The notes below the pieces were generated by a model. It did not search any database and was not told the origin of the DNA. It saw nothing but the letters and a program-made list of their open reading frames with translations. A DNA stretch of 64,000 nt from Tumebacillus permanentifrigoris. Its GTDB lineage: Bacteria > Bacillota > Bacilli > Tumebacillales > Tumebacillaceae. Both the position numbers and the translations under genes were made by a program. Positions 53,822-61,880 of this stretch are shown here, piece by piece. The first letter of the stretch is position 1. Each line of letters begins with the position of its first letter. Location: the NCBI RefSeq assembly GCF_003148565.1, contig NZ_QGGL01000023.1, positions 1-64,000 on the forward strand. The letters are read 5' to 3'.

Positions 53822-54799
53822 CTAGAAGTTCATCGCCTTGTCGATGCCATGCAGAACTCGCTTCGCATCCGGCGCAAAAATATCTTCCAACGAGAACAAC
53901 GGCTGCGGCGTGTCATACCCACCCACGCGCACAACGGGGGCTTCCAAGTACAGGAACGCCTCATCCTGAATCACCGAAGCGATCTCTGCACCCAGCCCTG
54001 CGGTCTTGGGCGCTTCATGCACCACGACCGCACGCCCCGTTTTTTTCACAGATTCGGCAATCGTCTCCCGATCCAACGGCGAGAGTGAGCGCAGGTCGAC
54101 AACTTCCACATCCCAGCCCTTTTCCTTGGCCAGTTTCGCCGCTTCCAACGCCACGCGCAACATCGTGCCCCAAGCAAAAACAGACACGTCCTTGCCTTCC
54201 TTCACCACGTTCGCTTTGCCCAGTTCCACCGTGTAACGCCCCTCCGGCACTTCGTCGCGGAAGGCGCGGTAGATGCGCAACGGTTCGAGGAACAACACCG
54301 GGTCTTCGCTATCCACCGCCGCCAACAACAAGCCTTTGGCATCATACGGATTGGACGGGCAGACGACTTTGATCCCCGGCTGGTGGACAAAAAACGCCTC
54401 TGGAGAGTCGCCGTGCAACTCCGGTGCGCGAATCCCCGCCCCATACGGAGCACGGATGACCATCGGGCAGGTGAACCGACCTTGCGAACGCATCCGTACC
54501 CGTGCCACGTGCGCCACGATCTGTTCCATCGCCGGGTAGATGAACCCGAAGAACTGAATCTCTGGAATCGGTTTCATCCCATTGACTGCGAGACCGACCG
54601 ACGAACCGATGATGCCCGCTTCGGCCAAGGGCGTATCGACCACTCGCGCCGCGCCAAACTCCGCTTGCAACCCTTCTGTCGCACGAAAAACGCCGCCGTT
54701 CACGCCGACGTCCTCGCCGAGCACGAGCACACGCGGGTCTTCCTGCAGGGCGACGCGCAGGCCGTCGGTGATCGCTTGGATAATTGTCATCTTGGCCAT
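53822..54799 (-). CDS. bkdAB: 2-oxoacid dehydrogenase E1 beta subunit
   Basis: A 325-residue transketolase-like E1 beta subunit. LGEDVGVNGGVFRAT near residue 27 and ADTPLAE-like VVDTPLAEAGIIGS near residue 55 are typical, as is the C-terminal GYDTPQPL. It forms the thiamine-diphosphate active site with the alpha subunit, whose stop codon lies 2 nt upstream. The ribosome site is weak (GGGCGAAG), consistent with coupled translation. Confidence 0.92.
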   Translation of the reverse strand: MAKMTIIQAITDGLRVALQEDPRVLVLGEDVGVNGGVFRATEGLQAEFGAARVVDTPLAEAGIIGSSVGLAVNGMKPIPEIQFFGFIYPAMEQIVAHVARVRMRSQGRFTCPMVIRAPYGAGIRAPELHGDSPEAFFVHQPGIKVVCPSNPYDAKGLLLAAVDSEDPVLFLEPLRIYRAFRDEVPEGRYTVELGKANVVKEGKDVSVFAWGTMLRVALEAAKLAKEKGWDVEVVDLRSLSPLDRETIAESVKKTGRAVVVHEAPKTAGLGAEIASVIQDEAFLYLEAPVVRVGGYDTPQPLFSLEDIFAPDAKRVLHGIDKAMNF

Positions 54800-54801
54800 G
54801 T

Positions 54802-55938
54802 CTACTTCGCCCCTCCGTTTCCGTACAAGCTGCGCATCTCGTCACGCTGTTCGACCAGATGCTGCGGCAGTTCTGCATACGCGTAGTCGAACAGGCGGTT
54901 GTGGTCAACCGGCGGTACGGCTTGCATCTCGTCAATCGCCACTTGCACCTGAGCATCCGCTTCCGCCCACGCCGCTTCGTCCTGTTCCTCACTCCAGAGA
55001 CCGCGCGCCAGCAGGTCTTTTTTCAAGCGCTCAATCGGGTCCTTGGATTTCCACTCGTCAACTTCCTGACCTGCCCGGTAGCGGGTATGGTCATCAGCGG
55101 TGGTGTGCGAACCGAAGCGATAGGTCACGGCTTCGATAAAAGTCGGCCCATCGCCGCGGCGCGCCTTGTCCGCCGCTTTTTTGACCGCTTCATAGACGGC
55201 GGTGATGTCGTTGCCATCGATGCGCACGCCTTCCACGCCATAGCCTGCCGCTTTGCTGGCGAGGTTCTCGGCGGCGGTTTGTTTGCTGAGCGGAACGGAG
55301 ATCGCGTAGCCGTTGTTTTGGCAGAAGATGATCACCGGGAGTTTGAAGACCCCCGCGAAGTTCATCGCTTCATGGAAGTCACCCTCAGAGGTCGCGCCGT
55401 CGCCGAGGAAACCGACGGAGATCACGTCCTCGCCCTTGAGTTTCGAGGCCCACGCCGCGCCCACCGCATGCGGAAGTTGGGTCGCGATCGGCACTGCGAT
55501 CGGGAAAATGTTCACGCCCGCTGGCGGGATACACCCCTCCGGGCGACCGTTCCAGTACAGAAAAACAGTCGACATCGGCAGTCCGTGTACCATCGACACG
55601 CCATGTTCGCGGTAGGTCGGGAACAGCCAGTCACGCTTGTCGAGGGCAAATCCACAGCCGACTTGGGCAGCTTCTTGCCCTTCCAGCGGGGCATACGTGC
55701 CGAGGCGGCCGGTGCGCTGCAGATGCACGGCACGACGGTCAAAGTGCCGCACGAGGATCATCGAGCGGTACATCTCAAGCAGTTGTTCGTCGGAAGGCGA
55801 TACGAGGTTTCCAGCACTCTCGCCTGTTGTAGCGGCTTCCTTCGCACTCGCACTCGAAGCGCCGTCTCTCGCGGACGTCACGTTGCGTTCCCGTTCATGA
55901 ACTGGTTTTGTCAGGTCGTGGTCTTCTACTTGTTTCAT
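54802..55938 (-). CDS. bkdAA: 2-oxoacid dehydrogenase E1 alpha subunit
   Basis: A 378-residue thiamine-diphosphate-binding subunit. The motif GDGATSEGDFHEAMNFAG...QNN is complete, and phosphorylation-loop-like YRFGSHTTADDHTRYR is present. The first 45 residues are a polar extension. Over its length the protein resembles Firmicute PdhA nearly as much as branched-chain E1 alpha, so the substrate assignment rests on the adjacent leucine-type dehydrogenase and thiolase genes. ATG behind GAGGGGGAGG. Confidence 0.9.
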   Translation of the reverse strand: MKQVEDHDLTKPVHERERNVTSARDGASSASAKEAATTGESAGNLVSPSDEQLLEMYRSMILVRHFDRRAVHLQRTGRLGTYAPLEGQEAAQVGCGFALDKRDWLFPTYREHGVSMVHGLPMSTVFLYWNGRPEGCIPPAGVNIFPIAVPIATQLPHAVGAAWASKLKGEDVISVGFLGDGATSEGDFHEAMNFAGVFKLPVIIFCQNNGYAISVPLSKQTAAENLASKAAGYGVEGVRIDGNDITAVYEAVKKAADKARRGDGPTFIEAVTYRFGSHTTADDHTRYRAGQEVDEWKSKDPIERLKKDLLARGLWSEEQDEAAWAEADAQVQVAIDEMQAVPPVDHNRLFDYAYAELPQHLVEQRDEMRSLYGNGGAK

Positions 55939-55976
55939 GCGTTCCTCCCCCTCTCGTCTATTCGTTGCGTGTGGAG

Positions 55977-57056
55977 CTAGATGCGGACGCTTTTGAAATC
56001 CTTGATCGTCTCGATGCGCGCTTCAACCAAGCGGTCAGCGGCCAGCCACGTCGGGATGTTTTGTTCCTTGGAGAGTTTGTAGATCTGCAAGAGCATCTGG
56101 TAGATCGAGTTGGTTTTCGCCAACACGCGCTCCGGCACATACCCTTTCATCTCGTCGGCCACTTGAATCAGGCCGCCTGCGTTGACGAGGTAATCCGGTG
56201 CGTACAGGATGCCGAGATCATGCAGTTGCGCACCATGCTTCTCCATGTCGAGCAACTGGTTGTTCGCCGAACCGACGATCGCTTTGCACATCAATTGCGG
56301 AATCGTCTCGTCGTTCAGGATGGCACCGAGCGCACACGGGATGAACATATCCACATCCAACCCATAGATCTCCGTCGGTGCGACGACGCCCAACATGTTC
56401 GCTTTCGGCGTGGTGTCCACCAACGTATCGAGGAACGGCTGGTACACATCGGTGATGTAGACGCGAGCCCCTGCATGCACGAGGTGTTCGACGACCAGCG
56501 CCCCCACTTTGCCGACGCCTTGGATCGCGAAGGTTTTGCCCGCGAGGTCTTCATGCCCCCACAGCTCGCGAGCGGTGGCGCGGATGCCTTGGAAAACGCC
56601 CAGAGCCGTCGGAATCGCCGTGTTGCCCGAGCCGCCGTATTCGAGCGGCAGGCCGACGAAGCGCGTGGACTCGCGTTGCGAATGCACGAAGTCCTGCGGT
56701 GTCGTGCCCATGTCCGTCCCGGTGTAAAAACGCCCGCCCAAGCCTTCGACATAGCGGCCGAATGCGCGGAACATCTCCGGGGTCTTGTCTGCGTTCGGGT
56801 CACCGATGAGCACCGACTTGCCGCCGCCGTTGTCCACATCCGCCACGCCACACTTGTAGGTCATGCCACGCGACAGGCGCAGCACGTCGAACAGCGCGTC
56901 CTCCTCTGTTTCGTAGGGGCGCATCCGGCAACCGCCGAGCGCCGGTCCCATGACCGTATTGTGAATCGCGACGATCGCTTTCAGCTTCGTCCCGCGGTGT
57001 TGGAAAAAGTGCAGTTGCTCATGACCATACTTCGCCATTTCATCAAAAATCCCCAA
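55977..57056 (-). CDS. bcd: Leucine/branched-chain amino acid dehydrogenase
   Basis: A 359-residue Glu/Leu/Phe/Val dehydrogenase. The glycine-rich substrate region GGCRMRPY, the catalytic Lys in DNGGGKSVLIGDP and the cofactor motif GVGKVG are present. Leucine dehydrogenases usually have NLGGGK at this site; DVDNGGGK here is a minor variant. It deaminates branched-chain amino acids to the 2-oxoacids used by the complex encoded next. Start is TTG at 57056 with GAGGTG at correct spacing; an ATG six codons later lacks a ribosome site. Confidence 0.87.
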   Translation of the reverse strand: MGIFDEMAKYGHEQLHFFQHRGTKLKAIVAIHNTVMGPALGGCRMRPYETEEDALFDVLRLSRGMTYKCGVADVDNGGGKSVLIGDPNADKTPEMFRAFGRYVEGLGGRFYTGTDMGTTPQDFVHSQRESTRFVGLPLEYGGSGNTAIPTALGVFQGIRATARELWGHEDLAGKTFAIQGVGKVGALVVEHLVHAGARVYITDVYQPFLDTLVDTTPKANMLGVVAPTEIYGLDVDMFIPCALGAILNDETIPQLMCKAIVGSANNQLLDMEKHGAQLHDLGILYAPDYLVNAGGLIQVADEMKGYVPERVLAKTNSIYQMLLQIYKLSKEQNIPTWLAADRLVEARIETIKDFKSVRI

Positions 57057-57098
57057 AGTGGTACACCTCTCCGTCTTGGAAGTCGTTTCGTAGATGCC

Positions 57099-58298
57099 TT
57101 AGATGCGTTCAAAAACCGTGGCCAAGCCTTGGCCGACTCCGATGCACATCGTGGTCACGCCATAGCGATGCCCTTCGCGCTTCATCTCATGCACCAACGT
57201 CGTAACCATCCGCGCTCCCGTGGCACCCAGTGGATGTCCGAGTGCGATCCCGCCACCGTTCGGGTTGCATTTTGCCAAGTCGATGTTCAGTTCGCGTGCG
57301 CACGCCAGCACTTGGGCGGCAAACGCTTCGTTGACTTCGAAGGTATCGATCTGCTCGACCGACAGCCCGGCAATCTTCAACGCTTTGCGAATCGCCGGAA
57401 TCGGGCCGACGCCCATGATGCTCGGATCGACGCCCGCCGCCGCTCCTGCCACATAGCGAGCCAACGGCTTCAAGCCGAGTTGCTCCGCTTTTTCCCGCGA
57501 CATGACCAGCACAGCCGCCGCACCGTCGTTGATGCCTGAGGCGTTGCCAGCTGTGACCGAACCGCCCTCGCGGAACGCCGGTTTCAATTTTGCCAATTTC
57601 TCAATCGTCGTGTCGGCGCGCGGATGCTCATCGGTGTCGACGACGATCGGCTCGCCCTTGCGCTGTGCAATCACGTAGGGCACGATCTCGTCGCGGAACT
57701 TGCCCGCTGCGATCGCCGCGACCGCTTTTTGTTGCGAGGAGAGCGCGAGGGCGTCTTGGTCCTCCCGCGAGATGTTGAACTGCTCCGCGACGTTCTCCGC
57801 CGTCTCGCCCATGCTGTATGGATGATACAGGTCAGCAAGCTTCTGGTTGGTGAACCGCCAGCCGATCGTCGTGTCAAACATCCGCATGTCCCCACGCGGG
57901 AAACCGCTTTCAGGCTTGGCCATGACAAACGGAGCGCGCGTCATCGACTCCACACCGCCTGCGATAAAGACATCGCCTTCCCCAGCCAGAATGGCCCGCG
58001 CCGCTTGGTTCACCGCTTCCAGACCCGATGCGCACAGTCGGTTGACCGTCACGCCCGGCACGCTGGTCGGCAAGCCGGCCAGCAACAGCGACATCCGCGC
58101 CACGTTGCGGTTGTCCTCCCCCGCTTGGTTGGCACAGCCAAAAATCACATCATCGATCAATGCCGGGTCGATCCCGGTGCGATCGACGAGCGCTCGAATC
58201 ACATGTGCGCCCAAATCGTCGGGTCGCACATCCTTGAACACGCCGTTGTAGCGTCCGATCGGCGTGCGAACTGCTTCAATGATCACCGCTTCACGCAT
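57099..58298 (-). CDS. Acetyl-CoA acyltransferase (thiolase)
   Basis: A 399-residue thiolase: nucleophile Cys in NRLCASGLEAV near residue 90, His in GGGIALGHPLGA and the second Cys in CIGVGQG near the end. It splits 3-oxoacyl-CoA, completing the beta-oxidation set made by this operon. The ATG at 58298 follows AAGGGAGCGG and overlaps the end of the preceding gene by 8 nt; frames extending further upstream are not credible. Confidence 0.92.
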   Translation of the reverse strand: MREAVIIEAVRTPIGRYNGVFKDVRPDDLGAHVIRALVDRTGIDPALIDDVIFGCANQAGEDNRNVARMSLLLAGLPTSVPGVTVNRLCASGLEAVNQAARAILAGEGDVFIAGGVESMTRAPFVMAKPESGFPRGDMRMFDTTIGWRFTNQKLADLYHPYSMGETAENVAEQFNISREDQDALALSSQQKAVAAIAAGKFRDEIVPYVIAQRKGEPIVVDTDEHPRADTTIEKLAKLKPAFREGGSVTAGNASGINDGAAAVLVMSREKAEQLGLKPLARYVAGAAAGVDPSIMGVGPIPAIRKALKIAGLSVEQIDTFEVNEAFAAQVLACARELNIDLAKCNPNGGGIALGHPLGATGARMVTTLVHEMKREGHRYGVTTMCIGVGQGLATVFERI

Positions 58299-59106
58299 TG
58301 GTTTCCGCTCCCTTATATCGATAAAACCCGTGTCCAACACGCACGCCGAAGCGCTTCGCCAGCACGAGGCGGCGGAGCAGCGGAGCGGGTCGGTAGCGAT
58401 CTTCCTGTTGCTCGTCGTATACGCCTTGCAACGTTGCGTACACTTGATCGAGACCGATCGCGTCCGCCCAGGCGAGCGGGCCATGCGGGTAGTTCGTTCC
58501 TAGTTTCATCGCGATGTCGATATCCTCCGCAGCCGCCACACCTTCGACCAGCGCGGTCACCGCTTCGTTCACGATCACCGACACGAGGCGCGGCAGCACC
58601 AGACCGGCGCTGTCCTGCACCCATTCAACGTCCATTCCCCATTCAGCCAGCACACTGGCAACGGCTTGCTCTGCAAAAGCGGTGCTCTCCGCTTGCAGCG
58701 GCACCGTCATTTCCAAACACTGCACCCCGCAGAGCGGCGGGACAAATCCGAACCCGATCACGCGCTCGGGATGTTCGCACCACGAAGCGATCTCGGTCGC
58801 TGCGAGCGACATCGCCGAGACGAACAACGGCGTCTGCTTCGGGATGCTCAGCTCCAGTTCGCGCACCAGACGGCCCTGCACGTCACGATCGGACGTGAGC
58901 GCGATGAAAAACGCATCATAAGCGGCAAACTCCAAACGGGTAAACTCGACGGCGAGATAGGCAAACGGCTTTTCATTCCACGCATCGATCGGACCTGGAT
59001 GCAGGTAGTCGTCGACGACATAACCTGCTGCCTTCAACGCCTCCGCCAACTCCTCTGCGACGGTGCCGTCACCGAGCACGAGGACTTTTTGGCCGTTACT
59101 GGTCAT
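58291..59106 (-). CDS. 3-hydroxyacyl-CoA dehydrogenase-like protein with lost catalytic residues
   Basis: A 271-residue paralogue of the enzyme encoded just upstream. The fold is kept, including the C-terminal half (GTNYPHGPLAWAD, GVRVGHGFYRY), but key sites differ: the cofactor motif is GDGTVAE instead of GxGxxG, NTSSI is AMSLA, the catalytic His of LHFFNP is Gly in FGFVPP, and the Asn of IVNR is Pro in VLPR. Only the Glu remains. It is therefore probably not a dehydrogenase; a structural partner of the active enzyme or a CoA-binding protein are options. ATG at 59106 behind AAGGGGG, overlapping the previous gene by 11 nt. Confidence 0.8.
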   Translation of the reverse strand: MTSNGQKVLVLGDGTVAEELAEALKAAGYVVDDYLHPGPIDAWNEKPFAYLAVEFTRLEFAAYDAFFIALTSDRDVQGRLVRELELSIPKQTPLFVSAMSLAATEIASWCEHPERVIGFGFVPPLCGVQCLEMTVPLQAESTAFAEQAVASVLAEWGMDVEWVQDSAGLVLPRLVSVIVNEAVTALVEGVAAAEDIDIAMKLGTNYPHGPLAWADAIGLDQVYATLQGVYDEQQEDRYRPAPLLRRLVLAKRFGVRVGHGFYRYKGAETNA

Positions 59107-59968
59107 AGCGGTAGAACCCCCTTCCGGTCTTGCGTCCGAAGTCGCCGGCCTGCACCATCCGCTCTTGGATCGGGTTCGGGCGGTAGCGCTGTTCCTCATA
59201 GGTCGCCTGATAAACCGACTGTGACACCGACAAGTTCACGTCGATCCCGATCAAGTCCATCAGCTCAAACGGCCCCATGCGGAAGTTGCCTTCCAGACGA
59301 GCGAGCTTGTCGATCTGCTCCATCGTCGCGACGCCTTCCTGCACCAAGCGCAGACCTTCCCCATAATACCCGCGTGCCACACGGTTGACGATAAAGCCGG
59401 GCGTGTCGATGCACTTCGCCGTGGTCTTGCCAAGCGAGGTGGCAAAAGCGTCCGCCCACGCGACCGTCTCCGCGCTGGTGTGCATGCCCGAGATCACCTC
59501 GACCAATTTCATCAGCGGAACCGGGTTGAAAAAGTGCAAGCCGACGACGCGTTCCGGGGTCTTCACGCCCCCGGCAATCGCCGTGATCGGGATCGAGGAT
59601 GTGTTCGACGCCAGCACCGCATCGGGCGGACAGATTCCTTCCAGTTGGGCAAAAATCGAGCGCTTCAGCTCGATTTTTTCAGGAGCGGCCTCGATGACCA
59701 GCGCGACATCCGACAGGCTGTCCAGCGTGGACGTCGGCAGGATGCGGCCGAGCACGAGTTCCGTCTCGCCTGCGGCGAGCTTGCCTTTTTGCTCCAGTTT
59801 CTCCAAAGCGACGCGAAGCTTCGCGAGCGCTTTTCCCAGCACGTCGTCCGAGAGATCGAACAGCCGCACGGTGTAGCCGGTCTGTGCCGCGACTTGAGCG
59901 ATGCCGATGCCCATCGTGCCTGCGCCGAGCACACCTATTGGCTGAGTGGTGACCAGACGATTTGCCAT
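59096..59968 (-). CDS. 3-hydroxyacyl-CoA (3-hydroxybutyryl-CoA) dehydrogenase
   Basis: A 290-residue enzyme with all catalytic elements: GAGTMGIG cofactor motif, SNTSSIPI, His in LHFFNPVP, Glu in KLVEV and Asn in FIVNR. It oxidises 3-hydroxyacyl-CoA with NAD. The ATG at 59968 follows GAGGTGAAATTG; a GTG three codons earlier is less likely. A stable hairpin lies just upstream of the ribosome site. Relatives include Hbd, MmgB and PaaH. Confidence 0.92.
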   Translation of the reverse strand: MANRLVTTQPIGVLGAGTMGIGIAQVAAQTGYTVRLFDLSDDVLGKALAKLRVALEKLEQKGKLAAGETELVLGRILPTSTLDSLSDVALVIEAAPEKIELKRSIFAQLEGICPPDAVLASNTSSIPITAIAGGVKTPERVVGLHFFNPVPLMKLVEVISGMHTSAETVAWADAFATSLGKTTAKCIDTPGFIVNRVARGYYGEGLRLVQEGVATMEQIDKLARLEGNFRMGPFELMDLIGIDVNLSVSQSVYQATYEEQRYRPNPIQERMVQAGDFGRKTGRGFYRYDQ

Positions 59969-59991
59969 CAATTTCACCTCGTGTACAAGTT

Positions 59992-60026
59992 CAGCAGGAG
60001 TCCTCTTCTACGAAGCGCTCCTGCTG
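59992..60026 (-). other. Intercistronic hairpin upstream of the dehydrogenase gene
   Basis: CAGCAGGAG and CTCCTGCTG form a perfect 9-bp stem with a 17-nt loop, lacking a T-run. A further GCGACC/GGTCGC pairing sits upstream in the same 134-nt gap. This may be a processing or stability element that adjusts expression within the operon. Confidence 0.5.
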
Positions 60027-60102
60027 TCAAGTGGAACCGCGACCCCCTCACCACCCATCCACGTCGGGATCGAGGTCGCGTTTTGCTATGAAAATGGCGT
60101 GG

Positions 60103-60888
60103 TTACTTGCCTTTGAATTGCGACGGACGCTTTTCGAGGAACGAGGTCACGCCTTCTTTGAAGTCGTAGCTGCGGCCAGCCATGCCTTGGTATTGCGCTT
60201 CTGTTTCCAGCACGGTGATCAGATCGTTCTCTGCGCCTTGGTAGATCGAGCGCTTGGTCAGACCCAGTGCATAGGTCGGGCCGACCGCCAATTTTTTGGC
60301 AAATGCGATCGTCTCCTCCGCCAACCGTTCGGAAGGCACGACGCGGTTGACCAAGCCGATGCGCTCAGCTTCCGCCGCATCGATCACATCGCCCGTCAGC
60401 GCGAGTTCCATCGCTTTGCTCATGCCGACCAGACGCGGCAGGAAGTAGCTGGCACCGGAGTCCGGCACGAGCCCGATCTTGCAAAAGGCGATCGTGAACT
60501 TCGACTTGTCAGACGCGATGCGCAAGTCACAAGCCATCGCAAACGACGCCCCTGCACCTGCCGCTACCCCGTTGACCGACGCGATGATCGGCTTGCGCAT
60601 CATCTGCATCAACGTGATCAGCGGGTTGTAGCGATCCCGCACATCGTTGGTGAGGTTGGCTGTGCCGTTGAGCATCGAGCCGCCCATGTTCAGGTCTTGT
60701 CCTGAACAGAATGCGCGACCGGTGCCGGTCAGCACGATGACGCGAACTTGGTCATCCGTTTCCGCTTGCTTGAACGCCGCGTAGAGTTCCTGACCCATCT
60801 GTTCGTTGTAGGCGTTCATCACGTCCGGACGGTTCAAGGAAATGGTCAGCACGCCTTCTTCGAGGTGGTACAGAATTGTTTCGTACAT
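60103..60888 (-). CDS. Enoyl-CoA hydratase/isomerase (PaaG-like)
   Basis: A 261-residue crotonase-fold protein with oxyanion-hole segments AFCSGQDL and NGVAAGAG. GLVPDSGASYFLPR has Asp where hydratases usually have the second catalytic Glu, a feature of PaaG-type isomerases and some hydratases. It could hydrate or isomerise enoyl-CoA in branched-chain or phenylacetate-type breakdown. No other paa genes are nearby, so I leave the symbol empty. Second gene of the operon, 16 nt after the EthD-like gene. Confidence 0.87.
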   Translation of the reverse strand: MYETILYHLEEGVLTISLNRPDVMNAYNEQMGQELYAAFKQAETDDQVRVIVLTGTGRAFCSGQDLNMGGSMLNGTANLTNDVRDRYNPLITLMQMMRKPIIASVNGVAAGAGASFAMACDLRIASDKSKFTIAFCKIGLVPDSGASYFLPRLVGMSKAMELALTGDVIDAAEAERIGLVNRVVPSERLAEETIAFAKKLAVGPTYALGLTKRSIYQGAENDLITVLETEAQYQGMAGRSYDFKEGVTSFLEKRPSQFKGK

Positions 60889-60904
60889 GTAGGAAATCCC
60901 CTCT

Positions 60905-61207
60905 CTATTCTACCACTTCAGCGAACCAGAACTTGACCAGACCGCCTGCAAAGGATTGGACGTCCTCACCGGCTGCTTTGGATTCCGGGGTTTTGAAGGA
61001 CGCTTTCAAGGTATCGATCGATTCGAAGTACATCTGAGCCATCAGGTAGTACTCGGTCTCCCCGCCGCGCAGGTCGATGAATTTGTTGACTTCGGTCTTG
61101 AGCAGACCCGGGGTTTTCGCATTGAGTTCGAGGTGCGTGCCAAAGTAATGCTTGTTGAAGGCTTCGAGGTCTTGCGGTTGCTTGTAGAGCGCGATCATTT
61201 TCACCAT
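60905..61207 (-). CDS. EthD-domain protein
   Basis: A 100-residue ferredoxin-like dimeric alpha/beta-barrel protein of the EthD group: MIALYKQPQDLEAFNKHY at the start and a KFWFAEV-type end. Members occur near degradation and polyketide pathways; the molecular role is usually unknown. Here it is the first gene of the catabolic operon, with an AGGAGG ribosome site, so its amount should follow that of the CoA enzymes. Confidence 0.85.
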   Translation of the reverse strand: MVKMIALYKQPQDLEAFNKHYFGTHLELNAKTPGLLKTEVNKFIDLRGGETEYYLMAQMYFESIDTLKASFKTPESKAAGEDVQSFAGGLVKFWFAEVVE

Positions 61208-61274
61208 GTGGGGTACTACCTCCTAAGTATATGAGTAAACCGCTTTCACACAAATGTCAGGTCCTGCTCTGTCC

Positions 61275-61304
61275 ATTATATATGACGCTTTTCACAACAT
61301 TCAA
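61275..61304 (-). promoter_or_regulatory. Promoter of the branched-chain catabolic operon
   Basis: TTGAAT (61299-61304) and a consensus TATAAT (61275-61280) lie 18 nt apart on the minus strand, about 68 nt ahead of the EthD-like gene. Ten genes down to the terminator at 51016 appear to depend on it; no other clear promoter was noticed among them. Confidence 0.75.
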
Positions 61305-61392
61305 CAATATTCCGTCATACGCTGAAAAAAGACCTGCTCGTGCATGTTTTGTGAAAAATTGGGCGATGCTGACAACTAGAGGTGACACTGAC

Positions 61393-61809
61393 ATGATGGA
61401 GCCGTACCACCGCTTCAAACAGAGCGTGGCGGCCGGGCTGTGGTGTACCGCCGTGCTGGCGGGAAACTGGTTGTTGGTGATGTTTTCGTACAGCGTTCTA
61501 CACGCTTTTTGGCTGAGCGTCTTTCTCGCCGGGTTCTCCCCGATCTGGCTCGCCTGTTATGGGATGCTGCTGGCAACTCGCTGGCGCTGGCTGGATTTGA
61601 CGCTCGGCGTGAGCAGCGCCGCCCTGCTTGCCGGGTGGGTGCTCACGCTGGGCGTCGAAGGAGCCGGCTACCGCGCGATGCTGATCGCAAGCCTCGCCGG
61701 GTTGGCCGCCCTCGCCACCAGCACAGGTTGGGGGACCGCACGCTTGTACCAGTCCCTGCGCGTCGATGCCCGCTTGCTTCGTGTGCATAAAAAAGACCGT
61801 GCCCTCTAG
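61393..61809 (+). CDS. Small integral membrane protein of unknown function
   Basis: A 138-residue protein with four hydrophobic segments (about 14-34, 38-60, 68-88, 96-112) and a basic C-terminal tail. No family recognised. ATG at 61393 with AGAGGTG 8 nt upstream; a second ATG follows at once. Longer frames upstream would not be hydrophobic and would cross the divergent promoter. The stop codon lies inside the terminator. Confidence 0.75.
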   Translation: MMEPYHRFKQSVAAGLWCTAVLAGNWLLVMFSYSVLHAFWLSVFLAGFSPIWLACYGMLLATRWRWLDLTLGVSSAALLAGWVLTLGVEGAGYRAMLIASLAGLAALATSTGWGTARLYQSLRVDARLLRVHKKDRAL

Positions 61810-61828
61810 GAGGACACGGTCTTTTTTC
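61789..61828. terminator. Bidirectional terminator
   Basis: AAAAAAGACCGTG (61789-61801) pairs with CACGGTCTTTTTT (61815-61827). It overlaps the end of the membrane protein gene and also serves the convergent HTH-TPR regulator. Confidence 0.9.
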
Positions 61829-61880
61829 CGAACCGGACGTATAGGTCGAGAGCTCGTGCCAGGTTGGCGAGCTGGACGTA

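Noticed and set aside
57099-58484. N-terminal extension of the thiolase (about 62 extra codons)
   Set aside because: The extension has no thiolase similarity, overlaps the upstream gene in another frame, and a good ribosome site precedes the ATG at 58298.
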